Of a DNA stretch of 64,000 bases, positions 53,597-61,875 are shown one piece after another (position 1 is the stretch's first letter; each line of letters opens with the position of its first letter). Source of the DNA: Deltaproteobacteria bacterium (GTDB lineage: Bacteria > Desulfobacterota > Desulfuromonadia > Geobacterales > Pseudopelobacteraceae). A program made the translations under genes and the position numbers. The notes under the pieces were generated by a model. The model was given only the letters and a program-made list of their open reading frames with translations. It was not told the DNA's origin and ran no database searches. The stretch lies in NCBI GenBank assembly GCA_021850095.1, contig JAJZRX010000010.1, forward strand, positions 1 through 64,000, written 5' to 3'.

Positions 53597-53638
53597 AACA
53601 TCAAAAGCCGCCCCGGCATCGGGACGGCTTTTGATGTT
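53597..53638. terminator. Bidirectional hairpin terminator between hipA and the large repeat protein gene
   Basis: AACATCAAAAGCCG pairs with CGGCTTTTGATGTT, and inner CCCG/CGGG extends the stem across a 4-nt loop. A and T runs within the stem allow it to work from either side. It begins at the hipA stop and ends 45 nt before the convergent gene's stop. Confidence 0.85.
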
Positions 53639-53682
53639 ATTGCATACCTGCAGCTTGATTGCCGGCCGGATGGAGCCGGAAC

Positions 53683-56600
53683 CTACCTGATCACCAACCC
53701 CTCCACCGTCAGACTCCCGGTCCTGATCGTCAACGTCCCTTTCAGAGTCGTGAAACTCCCGCTGTTGCTGCCAAACTCGGCATTCCAGCCCCCTTTGAAG
53801 ATCGTCGGCAGCGCGACACTCAATGACTCGATAAATTCAATCGCCCGCGCCTTGATCTGGCCGCTGGCCGCCTTGGCAAAGGCTGCCGTCAGGCTTGCGT
53901 AGGGAACCGTGCCGATCCTGGCCTTGTCGGCCTCGGTGAAGGTGGCGGTGACGGAGGTAACACCGTTGATCGTCAGCAGGCAGTTACCCGTACCGCTGCA
54001 GGCTCCGCTCCAGCCGTTAAAGATGAAGTTTGTTCCGGTTGTCGCCATAAGTATGAGGCCTGTGCCACTGGGGTAGGAGGTTGTGCAGGTAGTGCTGCCG
54101 CAGGAAAACCCGGAAGGATCACTGTTAACCGTACCATCACCTGAAACGGTCAGGTTGAGAGAAAACAAGGGAGTAAAAATGATACTGTCGTTGCTGACAA
54201 TTGACACATTACCAGCCAGGTCCTTAAATCTGACGTAGAGTGTTTTGGTGCCGCTTGCTCCACTGGCTGTCACAATCTTGCTGGACGAATATGCTTCCCA
54301 CGGCAGCCAGGTAACATTATCCCATGAAAGCTGCATCTGGGTGACACCACTGCCTCCATCGCTGGCATTCAAGCTTGCGGTCATGGCCAGAAGATTTGTG
54401 CTGCCGTCGCCACTGTTCAGGGATACGCTGCCGGTTGGGGAAAGGGTGTCCAGGATGATCGTTCCCCGATAAGCGATCGAGATGTTGCCTGCCGTGTCGC
54501 GATATTGAACATACAGATTTTTTGTTCCATCACCAGCCGGCAAGGTATAGCTTCGGCTGGTGGAATAGGCTTCCCAGCTGCTCCAACTGACATTGTCCAG
54601 TGAGAAACGTCTCTGGTAAAGATTGCCGCCGGCATCGGTAGCCGAGAGTGTCAGGCTGACCACATTGTTGGTGGTAGCCAGTGCCCCGGCGTTGATGCTG
54701 ATGCTGCCGGTTGGCACGGTCGTGTCAATCATACTGGCGGATACCTGGATAGTGTGATTGCCCTTTACATTGCTGAAGGTGTACGTAGTCTGCGGCCCCT
54801 GGGAAATGCCATCGACAACAACATCGCTGATTTGGTAGTTCGCTTGGGGGGAGATGCTGAAAAGCTGGCTGGTGCCGTCTGCCACAACAACGGTGCCGTT
54901 AGGCGATATGGAAGCACCGATGCCGGCTCCAGAGGTGATGATGTGGTTGACGGTCGCATTCTGTGCAAAAACGGCCGCGATGGTGTGGCGATCGATGATG
55001 CTGTTGAAAGTGTGGCTGGTGATTGCTCCTTTGGATACGCCATCCACGATGACATCGCTGATATGCCACCCGACCAGCGGGGCGATGGAGAACGTCTTGC
55101 TGGTGCCTGCCGCAGCGGTGATAGCGCCGGATGGTGATATGCTGCCGCCATTGGATGAGGTGGCGGCAATGACAAATGAGTTGGTATTGGTGCCAACCAG
55201 CACCGGTGAAAGTTTGTCGATTGTCGTTGTGTCACCCAGCTGTCCCTTGCTATTGGCGCCCCAGACATAAAGGGTGTTGTTGTTCTTGATGCCATAGGAA
55301 AGATTGCCGTGGGCGCTGATACTCTTCCAATCGCTGTCGGTACCCACCTGCACGGGGAAGTTGGTGGTAGCTCCACTTCCATCTCCCAGTTGCCCGCTGC
55401 TGTTGTTGCCAAAGGCCCAGATCGTGCCATCGGAGCGAAGCGCCAGGGTGTGGTAGTCACCGGCGGCAATCGCTTTCCAGCTCTGACCACTACCGATCTG
55501 AACCGGTGAAGCGCTATAACTGGGTATCTGGTCTGTGCCCAATTGCCCCGAGCTGTTGTCTCCCCAGGTCCAGAGTGTGCCGTTATACTGCAATCCGACC
55601 GTATGGGCAGTTCCGGCCGCCACCTGGACCCAGTTGTTAGCGCTGCCGGTTTGCACCGGTGTGCTGCGGGCAGTGATGCTGGAATCACCCAACTGTCCTT
55701 TGGTGTTAAGACCCCAGCTCCAGAGGGTGCCATCGGCCCGGATGGCGGCGGCATGACTGATACCGGATGTCAGTGTGACCCAGCCGGTTAATGCGGCGGC
55801 AGACAGACTGCCGCTGGGAGAAGCGCCCATCTGCTTGAAGCTTCCGGCAGTTTGCCGGGCATAGCTATAGGAACTGCTCTGCGGGATAGTTGGCCCAACG
55901 GTACCGGCCGCAGCCAGTTCCTGCCAGTCCGTGTTACTGTCGATCAGTACCGGCAAGGTGCTGCCGGATGTTCCCAGTTGCCCGCTGGTGTTGTCACCCC
56001 AGCCATAAAGGTTGCCGTTGGAACGTCGCGCAAGAGAATGGTAGGGGCCAGCGGCAACCGCTTGCCAGTCGGTGTAGGCCGTCACTCTGATCGGGTTGTA
56101 GCGGGGGTTTGTGGTGCCGTCACCCAGCTGATTGCCGCTGTTGTTGCCCCAGGCCCACATGGTTCCGTCTGCCCGAACCGCCAGGGTGTGGATATAACCG
56201 GGTGCGATCTGGTGCCAGTTGGCAAAGGGATCGGGTTCAAATGTGGCGTCGATGGTGTGACTGCCGAGGGTAGCCATACTGGTAAAAAGGTAGTTCGATA
56301 TCTTGCCGACAGACAGGCCGTCAACCTTGACATCGGCTATACGAAAACCCGGTTTGGGAGCAATTTTGTAGAGGCGGTTCAGATCGCACGAGTAGTAAGA
56401 TTCACCCGGCAAAGTGATCGTTCCATTGGCATCACTGGTTGCGGTTATTAAGCATTCAATTGTCACCGATGCGCTGGCAGATGTGGATATATTGCCAACG
56501 GCGTCTTTGGCCCAGGCGTAGAGTGTTTTGCTACCGGTAGAGGCAAAGGTGTAGCTGGTGGGCACGGCGGTGCTCCAACCGGGGTCTGTGGGCATTGGTA

Positions 56601-59013
56601 TTGTGGCGCTGGTAGTTAACAGATAGGCACCCACTCCCGACAGATCGTCACTCGCTGTAAAGTTGGATATCGTCACCAGACTACTGGAATGAAGTGGGAG
56701 TGTAAAAGCGGATATTGTCGGTTTTATCGTGTCAACAACAACGCTGGCCGTTGCCGGCAGCGATATATTTCCGGCGGCATCTTTGGCCCAGGCGTAAAGG
56801 GTTTTGCTGCCGTTGGTAACAAAGGTATAACTGGCAGGTGCTACAGAACTCCAGTCAGTGTCGCTTGCAAGAGGTGGTGTTGAGCTTTCGGTGATTTTGT
56901 AGCCGTTGACGGCCAGGTTATCAAAGGCTGTAAAGGCAGTTATGGGCACACTCAATGCTTGACTGGTTGCTGGAATGGCAAAGGCAGTAACCGTCGGAGT
57001 TGTTGCAACATCGCTTGTTGCACTGACTGCTGTTGAAATGTTTCCTGCGGTATCTTTTACCCAGGCATAGAGTGTTTTACTGCCGCTGCTACTGAATGTG
57101 TAGTTGACGGGTGCTGTTGACATCCAACTGCAGCCGGTTGGATCGTTTGTCTCTTTCAGACAGTAGCCGGTAACACCGATGTTATCGGTAGCAGTGAAGG
57201 TGGTTATGGGTAGTGTTAGTGATGTAGCGGCAGTCGGAATACTAAAAACAGTTATGGTTGGTTTCGTATCAACAGTGCTTGTTGCACTGGCGCTTGCAGA
57301 TATGTTACCAGCAGCGTCTTTGGCCCAGGCGTAGAGGGTTTTGCTACCGATAGATGTAAACGTGTAGCTGGTGGGCACAGTGGTGCTCCATGTGCAGCCT
57401 GATGAATCGCTTGTTTCGGACAGACAATAGCCAGACACACCAACATTGTCGGTGGCGGTGAGGGTAGTTATGGGTACAGTCGTGGTTGAACTTGCGGCCG
57501 GAATGGTGAATGCTGAAATGGTTGGCTTTATTGTTTCAATTGCAATTGTGGCACTGACTCTGGCAGATATGTTGCCAACGGCGTCTTTAGCAAAAGAATA
57601 GAGGGTTTTGCCTCCGCTACTTGAGAAGGTGTAACTTGTCGGGACGGTTGTTTTCCAACTGCAGCCAGCACTGCTGACGGCCTCTGTCAGACAGTAGCCG
57701 GTGACTTTCACATTGTCGGTTGCCGTAAAAGCCGTGACGGGTACATCAAGGGTGGTGCTGGTAGCCGGCAAGGTTAAAACATCAATAGTGGGTGCCGTGG
57801 TATCCGGAATCGTTATCGTGGTGCTCGCCGATTTACTGGCAGACACGTTACCAGCCAAGTCTTTAGCAAAGGCGTAGATAGTTTTTGCGGTGGGTACAGC
57901 TACCAGAATTCCGCTGAAGGTATAGCTGGATGGTGCTGTGGTGGACCATGTGCAGCCCGATGCATCGTTTGTTTCGGACAGGCAGTAGCCGGTTACTCCT
58001 ACGTTGTCGGTTGAGGTAAAGGTGGATATTGGAATTGTAAGGTTTGTGCTGGCGCCAGGTATGGTGAAGCTTGTTATTTCAGGCGGGGAGGATAGAACGG
58101 TCGATGAAATTGGAATATTATTACCGACCCCATTTGTAGTAATGGTCAGATTGGCGTTTTTGCTTCCCGCTGTTGCATAAATGGCATTTAGAAGTATGGT
58201 ACAGCGAGTATTGGATGCAAGGGTGGGATTTAAACTGCTGCAAGGTGAGTTTCCACCAGTTGTTACTGTAAAATCTGCGGCATTAACGCCGGAAACCGAT
58301 ATGGATGAGATTGCTATAGTAGAATTGCCATCGTTATTTATTTCAACCTGATGCGCAGCAGAAACTTTCCCGTCTGTATATGGAGCAAATTTAGGCATAG
58401 CAGAAATAGTCAAAGAGCCAAATACCCAAAACTGTCCCGCGCGAACGGGCCATACATAGAAGTTGCCAGACTTATAGTAGCTGCCTCGGCCACCGCTGCC
58501 CATATTCACGAACCAGGCGAAGAGGTTGACATTGTTTGCTGAACTGCTGGACGACCAATATTTACTCGAGAGGACGCCACTAAAGCCTTGGCTGTTCAGC
58601 CAACTGGCGTTATCGACCTGGCCGTGATTGATCAGGCTCAACAACTCTTTGCGGTTGGGCAGCCGCCAGTCGTCATATCCCCGGTAATTGGCACTATTGA
58701 GAGTTTTGATGTAATCCAGCGCTCCCTGCCAGTTTTTTGCAGATGCGGCCGGGTTGGCGTCCTTGCTCCAGACCAACCCGGTCAGGTTGTCGCTCACGGT
58801 CTGGTCACCATTGTCGACGAAACGGGGCGAGGGCCAGGCCACCCCCATCCGCAATTCGCCATCCTGTCCGCTGCCGGCGCAGGTGACAACTGAACCACCA
58901 GTATCGTAGCAGGTAGTCAGTCCAGTTTCGGGAAGCTGGATAGTTCCCGCGAATGCGGTTAAGTTCAGTAACAGTGCTGAAACAAGAATAAGTGCTGCAA
59001 TAATGTTTTTCAT
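53683..59013 (-). CDS. Giant exported repeat protein: DUF1566, Ig-like repeats, RCC1-like propeller, B-repeats
   Basis: The 1776-residue protein has a signal peptide (IIAALILVSALLLNLTAFA). An Lcl/DUF1566 domain follows to about residue 195 (YDDWRLPNRKELLSLIN, WPVRAGQ), then an Ig-like ASPM-type module. Six tandem repeats of about 88 residues each end in a KTLYAWAKDAAGNIS-like motif. A B-repeat leads to an RCC1-like propeller (residues about 930-1275), two more B-repeats, two Ig-like modules and a last B-repeat. No sortase motif or clear autotransporter barrel is seen. It is probably a surface or secreted adhesin-like protein. GGAGG lies just before the ATG. A shorter DUF1566 paralogue is upstream. 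Confidence 0.82.
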   Translation of the reverse strand: MKNIIAALILVSALLLNLTAFAGTIQLPETGLTTCYDTGGSVVTCAGSGQDGELRMGVAWPSPRFVDNGDQTVSDNLTGLVWSKDANPAASAKNWQGALDYIKTLNSANYRGYDDWRLPNRKELLSLINHGQVDNASWLNSQGFSGVLSSKYWSSSSSANNVNLFAWFVNMGSGGRGSYYKSGNFYVWPVRAGQFWVFGSLTISAMPKFAPYTDGKVSAAHQVEINNDGNSTIAISSISVSGVNAADFTVTTGGNSPCSSLNPTLASNTRCTILLNAIYATAGSKNANLTITTNGVGNNIPISSTVLSSPPEITSFTIPGASTNLTIPISTFTSTDNVGVTGYCLSETNDASGCTWSTTAPSSYTFSGILVAVPTAKTIYAFAKDLAGNVSASKSASTTITIPDTTAPTIDVLTLPATSTTLDVPVTAFTATDNVKVTGYCLTEAVSSAGCSWKTTVPTSYTFSSSGGKTLYSFAKDAVGNISARVSATIAIETIKPTISAFTIPAASSTTTVPITTLTATDNVGVSGYCLSETSDSSGCTWSTTVPTSYTFTSIGSKTLYAWAKDAAGNISASASATSTVDTKPTITVFSIPTAATSLTLPITTFTATDNIGVTGYCLKETNDPTGCSWMSTAPVNYTFSSSGSKTLYAWVKDTAGNISTAVSATSDVATTPTVTAFAIPATSQALSVPITAFTAFDNLAVNGYKITESSTPPLASDTDWSSVAPASYTFVTNGSKTLYAWAKDAAGNISLPATASVVVDTIKPTISAFTLPLHSSSLVTISNFTASDDLSGVGAYLLTTSATIPMPTDPGWSTAVPTSYTFASTGSKTLYAWAKDAVGNISTSASASVTIECLITATSDANGTITLPGESYYSCDLNRLYKIAPKPGFRIADVKVDGLSVGKISNYLFTSMATLGSHTIDATFEPDPFANWHQIAPGYIHTLAVRADGTMWAWGNNSGNQLGDGTTNPRYNPIRVTAYTDWQAVAAGPYHSLARRSNGNLYGWGDNTSGQLGTSGSTLPVLIDSNTDWQELAAAGTVGPTIPQSSSYSYARQTAGSFKQMGASPSGSLSAAALTGWVTLTSGISHAAAIRADGTLWSWGLNTKGQLGDSSITARSTPVQTGSANNWVQVAAGTAHTVGLQYNGTLWTWGDNSSGQLGTDQIPSYSASPVQIGSGQSWKAIAAGDYHTLALRSDGTIWAFGNNSSGQLGDGSGATTNFPVQVGTDSDWKSISAHGNLSYGIKNNNTLYVWGANSKGQLGDTTTIDKLSPVLVGTNTNSFVIAATSSNGGSISPSGAITAAAGTSKTFSIAPLVGWHISDVIVDGVSKGAITSHTFNSIIDRHTIAAVFAQNATVNHIITSGAGIGASISPNGTVVVADGTSQLFSISPQANYQISDVVVDGISQGPQTTYTFSNVKGNHTIQVSASMIDTTVPTGSISINAGALATTNNVVSLTLSATDAGGNLYQRRFSLDNVSWSSWEAYSTSRSYTLPAGDGTKNLYVQYRDTAGNISIAYRGTIILDTLSPTGSVSLNSGDGSTNLLAMTASLNASDGGSGVTQMQLSWDNVTWLPWEAYSSSKIVTASGASGTKTLYVRFKDLAGNVSIVSNDSIIFTPLFSLNLTVSGDGTVNSDPSGFSCGSTTCTTSYPSGTGLILMATTGTNFIFNGWSGACSGTGNCLLTINGVTSVTATFTEADKARIGTVPYASLTAAFAKAASGQIKARAIEFIESLSVALPTIFKGGWNAEFGSNSGSFTTLKGTLTIRTGSLTVEGLVIR
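55185..56220 (-). repeat. RCC1-like seven-blade repeat region in the giant protein
   Basis: Seven units of about 50 residues can be counted. Six carry a W/Y-x-W/F-G-x-N-x-x-GQLG-like core (AWGNNSGNQLGDG, GWGDNTSGQLG, SWGLNTKGQLG, TWGDNSSGQLG, AFGNNSSGQLG, VWGANSKGQLG). The third unit has lost it (SYARQTAGSFKQMGASPSG). Seven blades equal the closed RCC1 propeller. Confidence 0.75.
56455..58085 (-). repeat. Six tandem Ig-like repeats of about 265-270 bp in the giant protein
   Basis: Successive copies start near 58085, 57797, 57533, 57266, 57004 and 56728, each with a PTISAFTIPA-like strand. The first four share TATDNVGVTGYCLTET and a Cys pair (GYC, GCTW); the last two lack the Cys pair. They are closely similar at DNA level, especially around the AWAKDAAGNIS segment, indicating recent duplication or recombination. 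Confidence 0.8.
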
Positions 59014-59335
59014 GGCGCCTCCATTTCAGGCCATCAATAGTTTTCATCATTAGCGCCAATTTTTCACTAGGTGCTCTCCCCTTTGAGAAGGGGGCAGGGG
59101 GATTTGATTTTCTGGCTCAAAGCAAATTCCTGAATCCCCCTTTGTTAAAGAGGGCCTTGATCGCCAGCGGATGATTGACGCTTCTTCCGAAAGTGCCCCC
59201 CTCGAACAATGATTTCCACATGATCCACAAGCTTTATCGTGCTGCAATATATGGGCAGGTTATCATAGCGAGCCGTACTCTGATTCCGCCTTCCGTTTCA
59301 GACAAAACACTGGTTAATGACAATAATAAAATTTA
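59014..59335. repeat. Gap with imperfect inverted repeat between the two DUF1566 genes
   Basis: The 322-bp interval holds GGGGGATTTGATTTTC (from 59096) facing CTGAATCCCCC (to 59142), next to CCCCTTTGAGAAGGGG (59078-59093). This C-rich, G-rich palindromic pattern resembles dispersed intergenic repeats of Deltaproteobacteria. No gene is evident in the rest. It must also hold the promoter of the giant protein gene if that gene is not read from upstream. Confidence 0.45.
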
Positions 59336-59932
59336 CTACTGTCCCGCGCGAACAGGCCATACAGAGCAGGTGCTTCTAATGTCGGCGAAGGTCGTGCCAT
59401 CGCGATCCAGGAACACCATCCAGGCCCAGGCGTTGCCGGTGATGGCGCTGGACGACCAAAACACAACAAAACGGTCAGCGGTAAAAGGATGACCGGGTGG
59501 AAGCATTGGGTTTGGGTGCCGCTCATCAATCAGGCTTTCCAGTTCATTGACATTGGGCAACCGCCATTGACCGACAGTGGAGCCGTCGGAAAGGCCACAT
59601 TGCCCGGATGCCAGCGAACCGGCTGAAGAGAGTGCAGTTGTCCAAACCTGGGGTCCAAAACAGTCGGCATTTTTCAGCCAGATCAGCCCGGTCAGATTGT
59701 CGGTGACCGTGCCGTTACCGTTGTCGGTAAAACGCGGAACCGGCCAGGCAACACCGATTTGGGTCTCGCCATCCTGCCCGGTGCCGGCGCAGGGAATGGT
59801 CGTGCCTTCTGAGTCGTAGCAGGAGGTTTGGCCGGTGGCGGGGATTCGGGCTGGTGGGATTGCGTGGGACGGTGAACCAAAAGATAAAAACATTAGTGAT
59901 AACGAAGCAAAAATGTATATGGCGCGTTTCAT
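59336..59932 (-). CDS. Exported DUF1566 (Lcl C-terminal-like) protein
   Basis: The 198-residue protein has a signal peptide (IYIFASLSLMFLSFGSPSHA) and one DUF1566 domain nearly parallel to the N-terminus of the giant protein: TGQTSCYDSEGTTIPCAGTGQDGE, VAWPVPRFTDNGNGTVTDNLTGLIW (in parts), WRLPNVNELESLID and SVWPVRAGQ at its end. The domain resembles the collagen-like Lcl C-terminal fold, but no binding activity is established. Its ATG shares a base with the stop of the upstream gene (TGATG). It looks like a stand-alone duplicate of the giant protein's first domain. Confidence 0.82.
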   Translation of the reverse strand: MKRAIYIFASLSLMFLSFGSPSHAIPPARIPATGQTSCYDSEGTTIPCAGTGQDGETQIGVAWPVPRFTDNGNGTVTDNLTGLIWLKNADCFGPQVWTTALSSAGSLASGQCGLSDGSTVGQWRLPNVNELESLIDERHPNPMLPPGHPFTADRFVVFWSSSAITGNAWAWMVFLDRDGTTFADIRSTCSVWPVRAGQ

Positions 59933-60543
59933 CAGGCCGCCCCCCCGCTATTATTAAGGTGATGCTTGCCCACCGTATATACAAGCAGATCAGCAATCCT
60001 CGTTGCCGGGCAACCATTCAGAGCCGGTATTTTTTCCCTCACTTTTGCCAATATTTTTTTAAAATTTCGGTCCTGCTCCCACGCATTGTAGGTTGCACTC
60101 AACGTATTCAATTGGTGGGTAAACTTTGAAATCCTTGAATCATCATCGCCATACGACAGACTACTCAAACCGAAAAACGTTCTGACATGTTTGTCGTAAA
60201 CCGGTTTGCGCTCGTCACGAGTCGCCATCAACTTTGAAACAAATGAGAATTGGAGCGATCTATTCCCGTTTTGGCTGGGAAATTCTCTAAGTTCCTCGAG
60301 AATCTGTGAATAAGGTGCCTGCATAGATTCAATTTCTGTTGAAAAAAGAAGATCGAAATAGCGATCGATAAACTGGGCGGAAGGGTGCGCGACATTAAGA
60401 TGATAATAATTTGAGTAAATACGCCTGAATTCAGGGGTATCGCCGAGTGGATAGAGCCTCCGGACCTCCAGATATTTACTTGCATCAAGAAGTTCGACTG
60501 CACATTCAAATTTTTTCAGTTTTAGTTTATCAAGTTCCATCAT
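59932..60543 (-). CDS. Hypothetical cytosolic protein
   Basis: The 203-residue protein has no signal or membrane segment and is rich in charged and aromatic residues (LDASKYLEVRRLYPLGDTPEF, YDKHVRTFFGLSSLSYGDDD, ATYNAWEQDRNFKKILAKVRE). It is likely alpha-helical. No family is recognised. AGGAG lies 8 bases before the first of two adjacent ATG codons at 60543. It is coupled to the DUF1566 gene by a TGATG overlap, so the two probably form one operon starting from the repeat-rich region. Confidence 0.6.
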   Translation of the reverse strand: MMELDKLKLKKFECAVELLDASKYLEVRRLYPLGDTPEFRRIYSNYYHLNVAHPSAQFIDRYFDLLFSTEIESMQAPYSQILEELREFPSQNGNRSLQFSFVSKLMATRDERKPVYDKHVRTFFGLSSLSYGDDDSRISKFTHQLNTLSATYNAWEQDRNFKKILAKVREKIPALNGCPATRIADLLVYTVGKHHLNNSGGAA

Positions 60544-60621
60544 CTTGTTAGCTCCTTTTCCCTATAAAATGACTGCGAAGTCTGTAAAGTTGAGGCGTTA
60601 CAATATGGTTGTCCTAAACGC

Positions 60622-60664
60622 AAAAACGCCAATCTCCCAGGCAATGAACCGGGAAACTGGCGTT
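60622..60664 (-). terminator. Hairpin terminator, sister of the one at 63069-63100
   Basis: On the minus strand AACGCCAG-loop-TTGGCGTT with further inner pairing is followed by TTTTTGCGTTT. It has the same outer sequence (TAAACGCAAAAAC and GGCGTTGGT) as the terminator after the acyl-CoA synthetase gene. No minus-strand gene lies directly upstream, but it could end transcripts from the GEMM-like leader at 60960-61086. Confidence 0.65.
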
Positions 60665-60674
60665 GGTTGTACAT

Positions 60675-60750
60675 GTAAGGGCGATCCTTGTGATCGCCCG
60701 GTTTTTCTGTCCTGCTGCATCATCCGGGCGAACACCAGATTCGCCCCTAC
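60675..60750. repeat. GTAGGGGCG-type palindromic block, two units
   Basis: GTAAGGGCGATCC / GATCGCCC and a second unit CCGGGCGAA / TTCGCCCCTAC lie back to back. Ends and inner palindromes match the element at 18565-18615. Confidence 0.7.
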
Positions 60751-60772
60751 GGAAAAAATTACGGAATTGTAA

Positions 60773-60852
60773 GGCGTTGAGGCGTTGAGGCGTTGAGGCG
60801 TTGAGGCGTTGAGGCGTTGAGGCGTTGAGGCGTTGAGGCGTTGAGGCGTTGA
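60773..60852. repeat. Ten perfect tandem copies of GGCGTTGA
   Basis: The 8-bp unit repeats ten times with no mismatch and is followed by a partial GG. Another similar unit (GAGGCGTTAC) lies nearby at 60589-60598. There are no spacers between units, so this is a short-sequence tandem repeat and not a CRISPR array. Confidence 0.95.
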
Positions 60853-60959
60853 GGAAACGTAACTCCTGCCCTGCTAATGTCAAGCGGTATATGAGATGTG
60901 ATGTGCTGCTGTTTCACTTCGACAACCCCTCTATCCCCGGCCCTCACTTAAATGGGTGG

Positions 60960-61086
60960 GATGGTAGTTTTGCGACACACGGTTACCCGTGCTGTGCCTT
61001 TTCGGTGAATGTGATGATCCTGCTAGAAATTGTTACGCCCAATGCTTCATTAAGTCAAGGGTTCTGATGTTGATCAAACGAGAGTG
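60960..61086 (-). ncRNA. Promoter plus GEMM-like (c-di-GMP-I/cGAMP-type) riboswitch candidate, copy 1
   Basis: On the minus strand TTGACT (61053-61058) and TAACAA (61030-61035) are 17 bp apart. The transcript would contain CGAAAAGGCACAG, a hairpin CACGG-GUAA-CCGUG with a GNRA loop, and UGUCGCAAAACUACC (60960-61008). The order AAAAGGCA, GNRA-capped stem, then CGCAAA-x-CUACC is that of GEMM-I aptamers; the stem is shorter than usual. No start codon follows closely; the next gene on this strand starts at 60543. It is 93% identical to the copy at 62141-62267. Confidence 0.55.
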
Positions 61087-61291
61087 GGTCGTGGTGCGGG
61101 ATATTCAATCGCGGTTACGCTACATCACAGATTCTTTGACAAGATCCATTTCACATCGTCATGTACGTGACGAATGATATCCGATATTTTGATCCGTGGG
61201 ATAAATCCCACGACTACCATCAAACGCCCCTACAGGGATCTAAAACAATAGTGTAAGAACCTAGACTGAAATAGTTCTATGGTTCTGGAAC

Positions 61292-61462
61292 CTACAGATC
61301 ACGGCAAATCTTTTTTGCCAGAAAATCGTTTATTTCACGGTGTCGCGGTACTGCTGACGAACGCTGCGTTTCACGGTTTATGTAAACAGAATGGCTACCG
61401 CCTTCCCGAAACAATTCACAGCCATGAGACATCAAATGCCGCACAAGATCGATCCTTTTCAT
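61292..61462 (-). CDS. hicA: HicA-type mRNA interferase toxin
   Basis: The 56-residue product MKRIDLVRHLMSHGCELFRE with GGSHSVYINRETQRSSAVPRH is a HicA/YcfA double-stranded RNA-binding-like fold; His in GGSH is the catalytic residue. It ends IREINDFLAKKICRDL-like, as expected. ATG 61462 overlaps the hicB stop (ATGA); a longer upstream reading belongs to hicB in another frame. The antitoxin-first order is unlike the classical hicA-hicB order but is common elsewhere. Confidence 0.9.
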   Translation of the reverse strand: MKRIDLVRHLMSHGCELFREGGSHSVYINRETQRSSAVPRHREINDFLAKKICRDL

Positions 61463-61674
61463 GCTGCCAACAAAAAGGGTTCCCTGATAATATCCATTCC
61501 CTTGATGCGCTCTTCTGCAAGACAACGGTTTGCTTCCATAATCATCTCAACAGCCTCAGCCAAATTAACACGAGCCTCAACAAGTGTCTTTCCCTGAGTG
61601 TTGGCACCAGGCAATTCTTCAATGAACGCTATATATCCTTCGGCAACTTTTTGATAAACAGCCGTAAATTGCAT
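61459..61674 (-). CDS. hicB: HicB-type antitoxin
   Basis: The 71-residue protein has the HicB partial RNase H-like fold: MQFTAVYQKVAEGYIAFIEELPGANTQGKTLVEA in parts, with VNLAEAVEMIMEANRCL as the following helix. No C-terminal DNA-binding domain of clear type is present, so autoregulation would depend on a short tail. ATG 61674 has AGGTG near it; an in-frame start at 61695 is less likely. The third GEMM-like core lies about 50 nt upstream. Confidence 0.9.
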   Translation of the reverse strand: MQFTAVYQKVAEGYIAFIEELPGANTQGKTLVEARVNLAEAVEMIMEANRCLAEERIKGMDIIREPFLLAA

Positions 61675-61723
61675 GTGCGCACCTTTCCTTAGCAAGCTTT
61701 AAATATCAGTTGAGACCATTTGA

Positions 61724-61769
61724 ATAGTTTTTACGACACACGGTTACCCGTGCTGTACCTTTTCGGTGA
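61724..61769 (-). ncRNA. GEMM-like leader core, copy 3 (diverged), upstream of hicBA
   Basis: The minus strand has CACCGAAAAGGUACAG, the same CACGG-GUAA-CCGUG hairpin and UGUCGUAAAAACUAUU. It differs from copies 1 and 2 mainly in the 3' segment (GUAAAAA in place of GCAAA-x-C), which in GEMM aptamers is the ligand-contacting side, so this copy may be inactive. The copies' shared promoter part is not recognisable here. It ends 50 nt before the hicB ATG. Confidence 0.4.
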
Positions 61770-61875
61770 TTAATGAGTAAAACCGTACCACGATTTACAG
61801 CAGTTCAGAAAGATTTCCAGAATTCAGATCACTCCCAATCTTCCAGACATAAATCTGGCACTCTTGAAAATCCCC

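Larger units (their letters stand above)
60544..61291. other. Repeat-rich intergenic region of about 750 bp
   Basis: No credible protein gene is visible here. From left to right it holds a minus-oriented terminator (60622-60664), a GTAGGGGCG palindromic block (60675-60750), an 8-bp tandem array (60773-60852), the first copy of the promoter/GEMM-like leader (60960-61086) and a GGGATAAATCCC palindrome with a CGCCCCTAC end (61198-61233). Short open frames across the tandem array encode only its repetitive peptide. Confidence 0.7.

Noticed and set aside
60773-60852. Possible CRISPR array
   Set aside because: Units are 8 bp and directly adjacent, with no spacers and no cas genes in the window.
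60759-60947. Minus-strand frame encoding repeated RLNASTPQ
   Set aside because: The peptide is only the translation of the 8-bp tandem array, which stays open in several frames; it has no ribosome-binding site.
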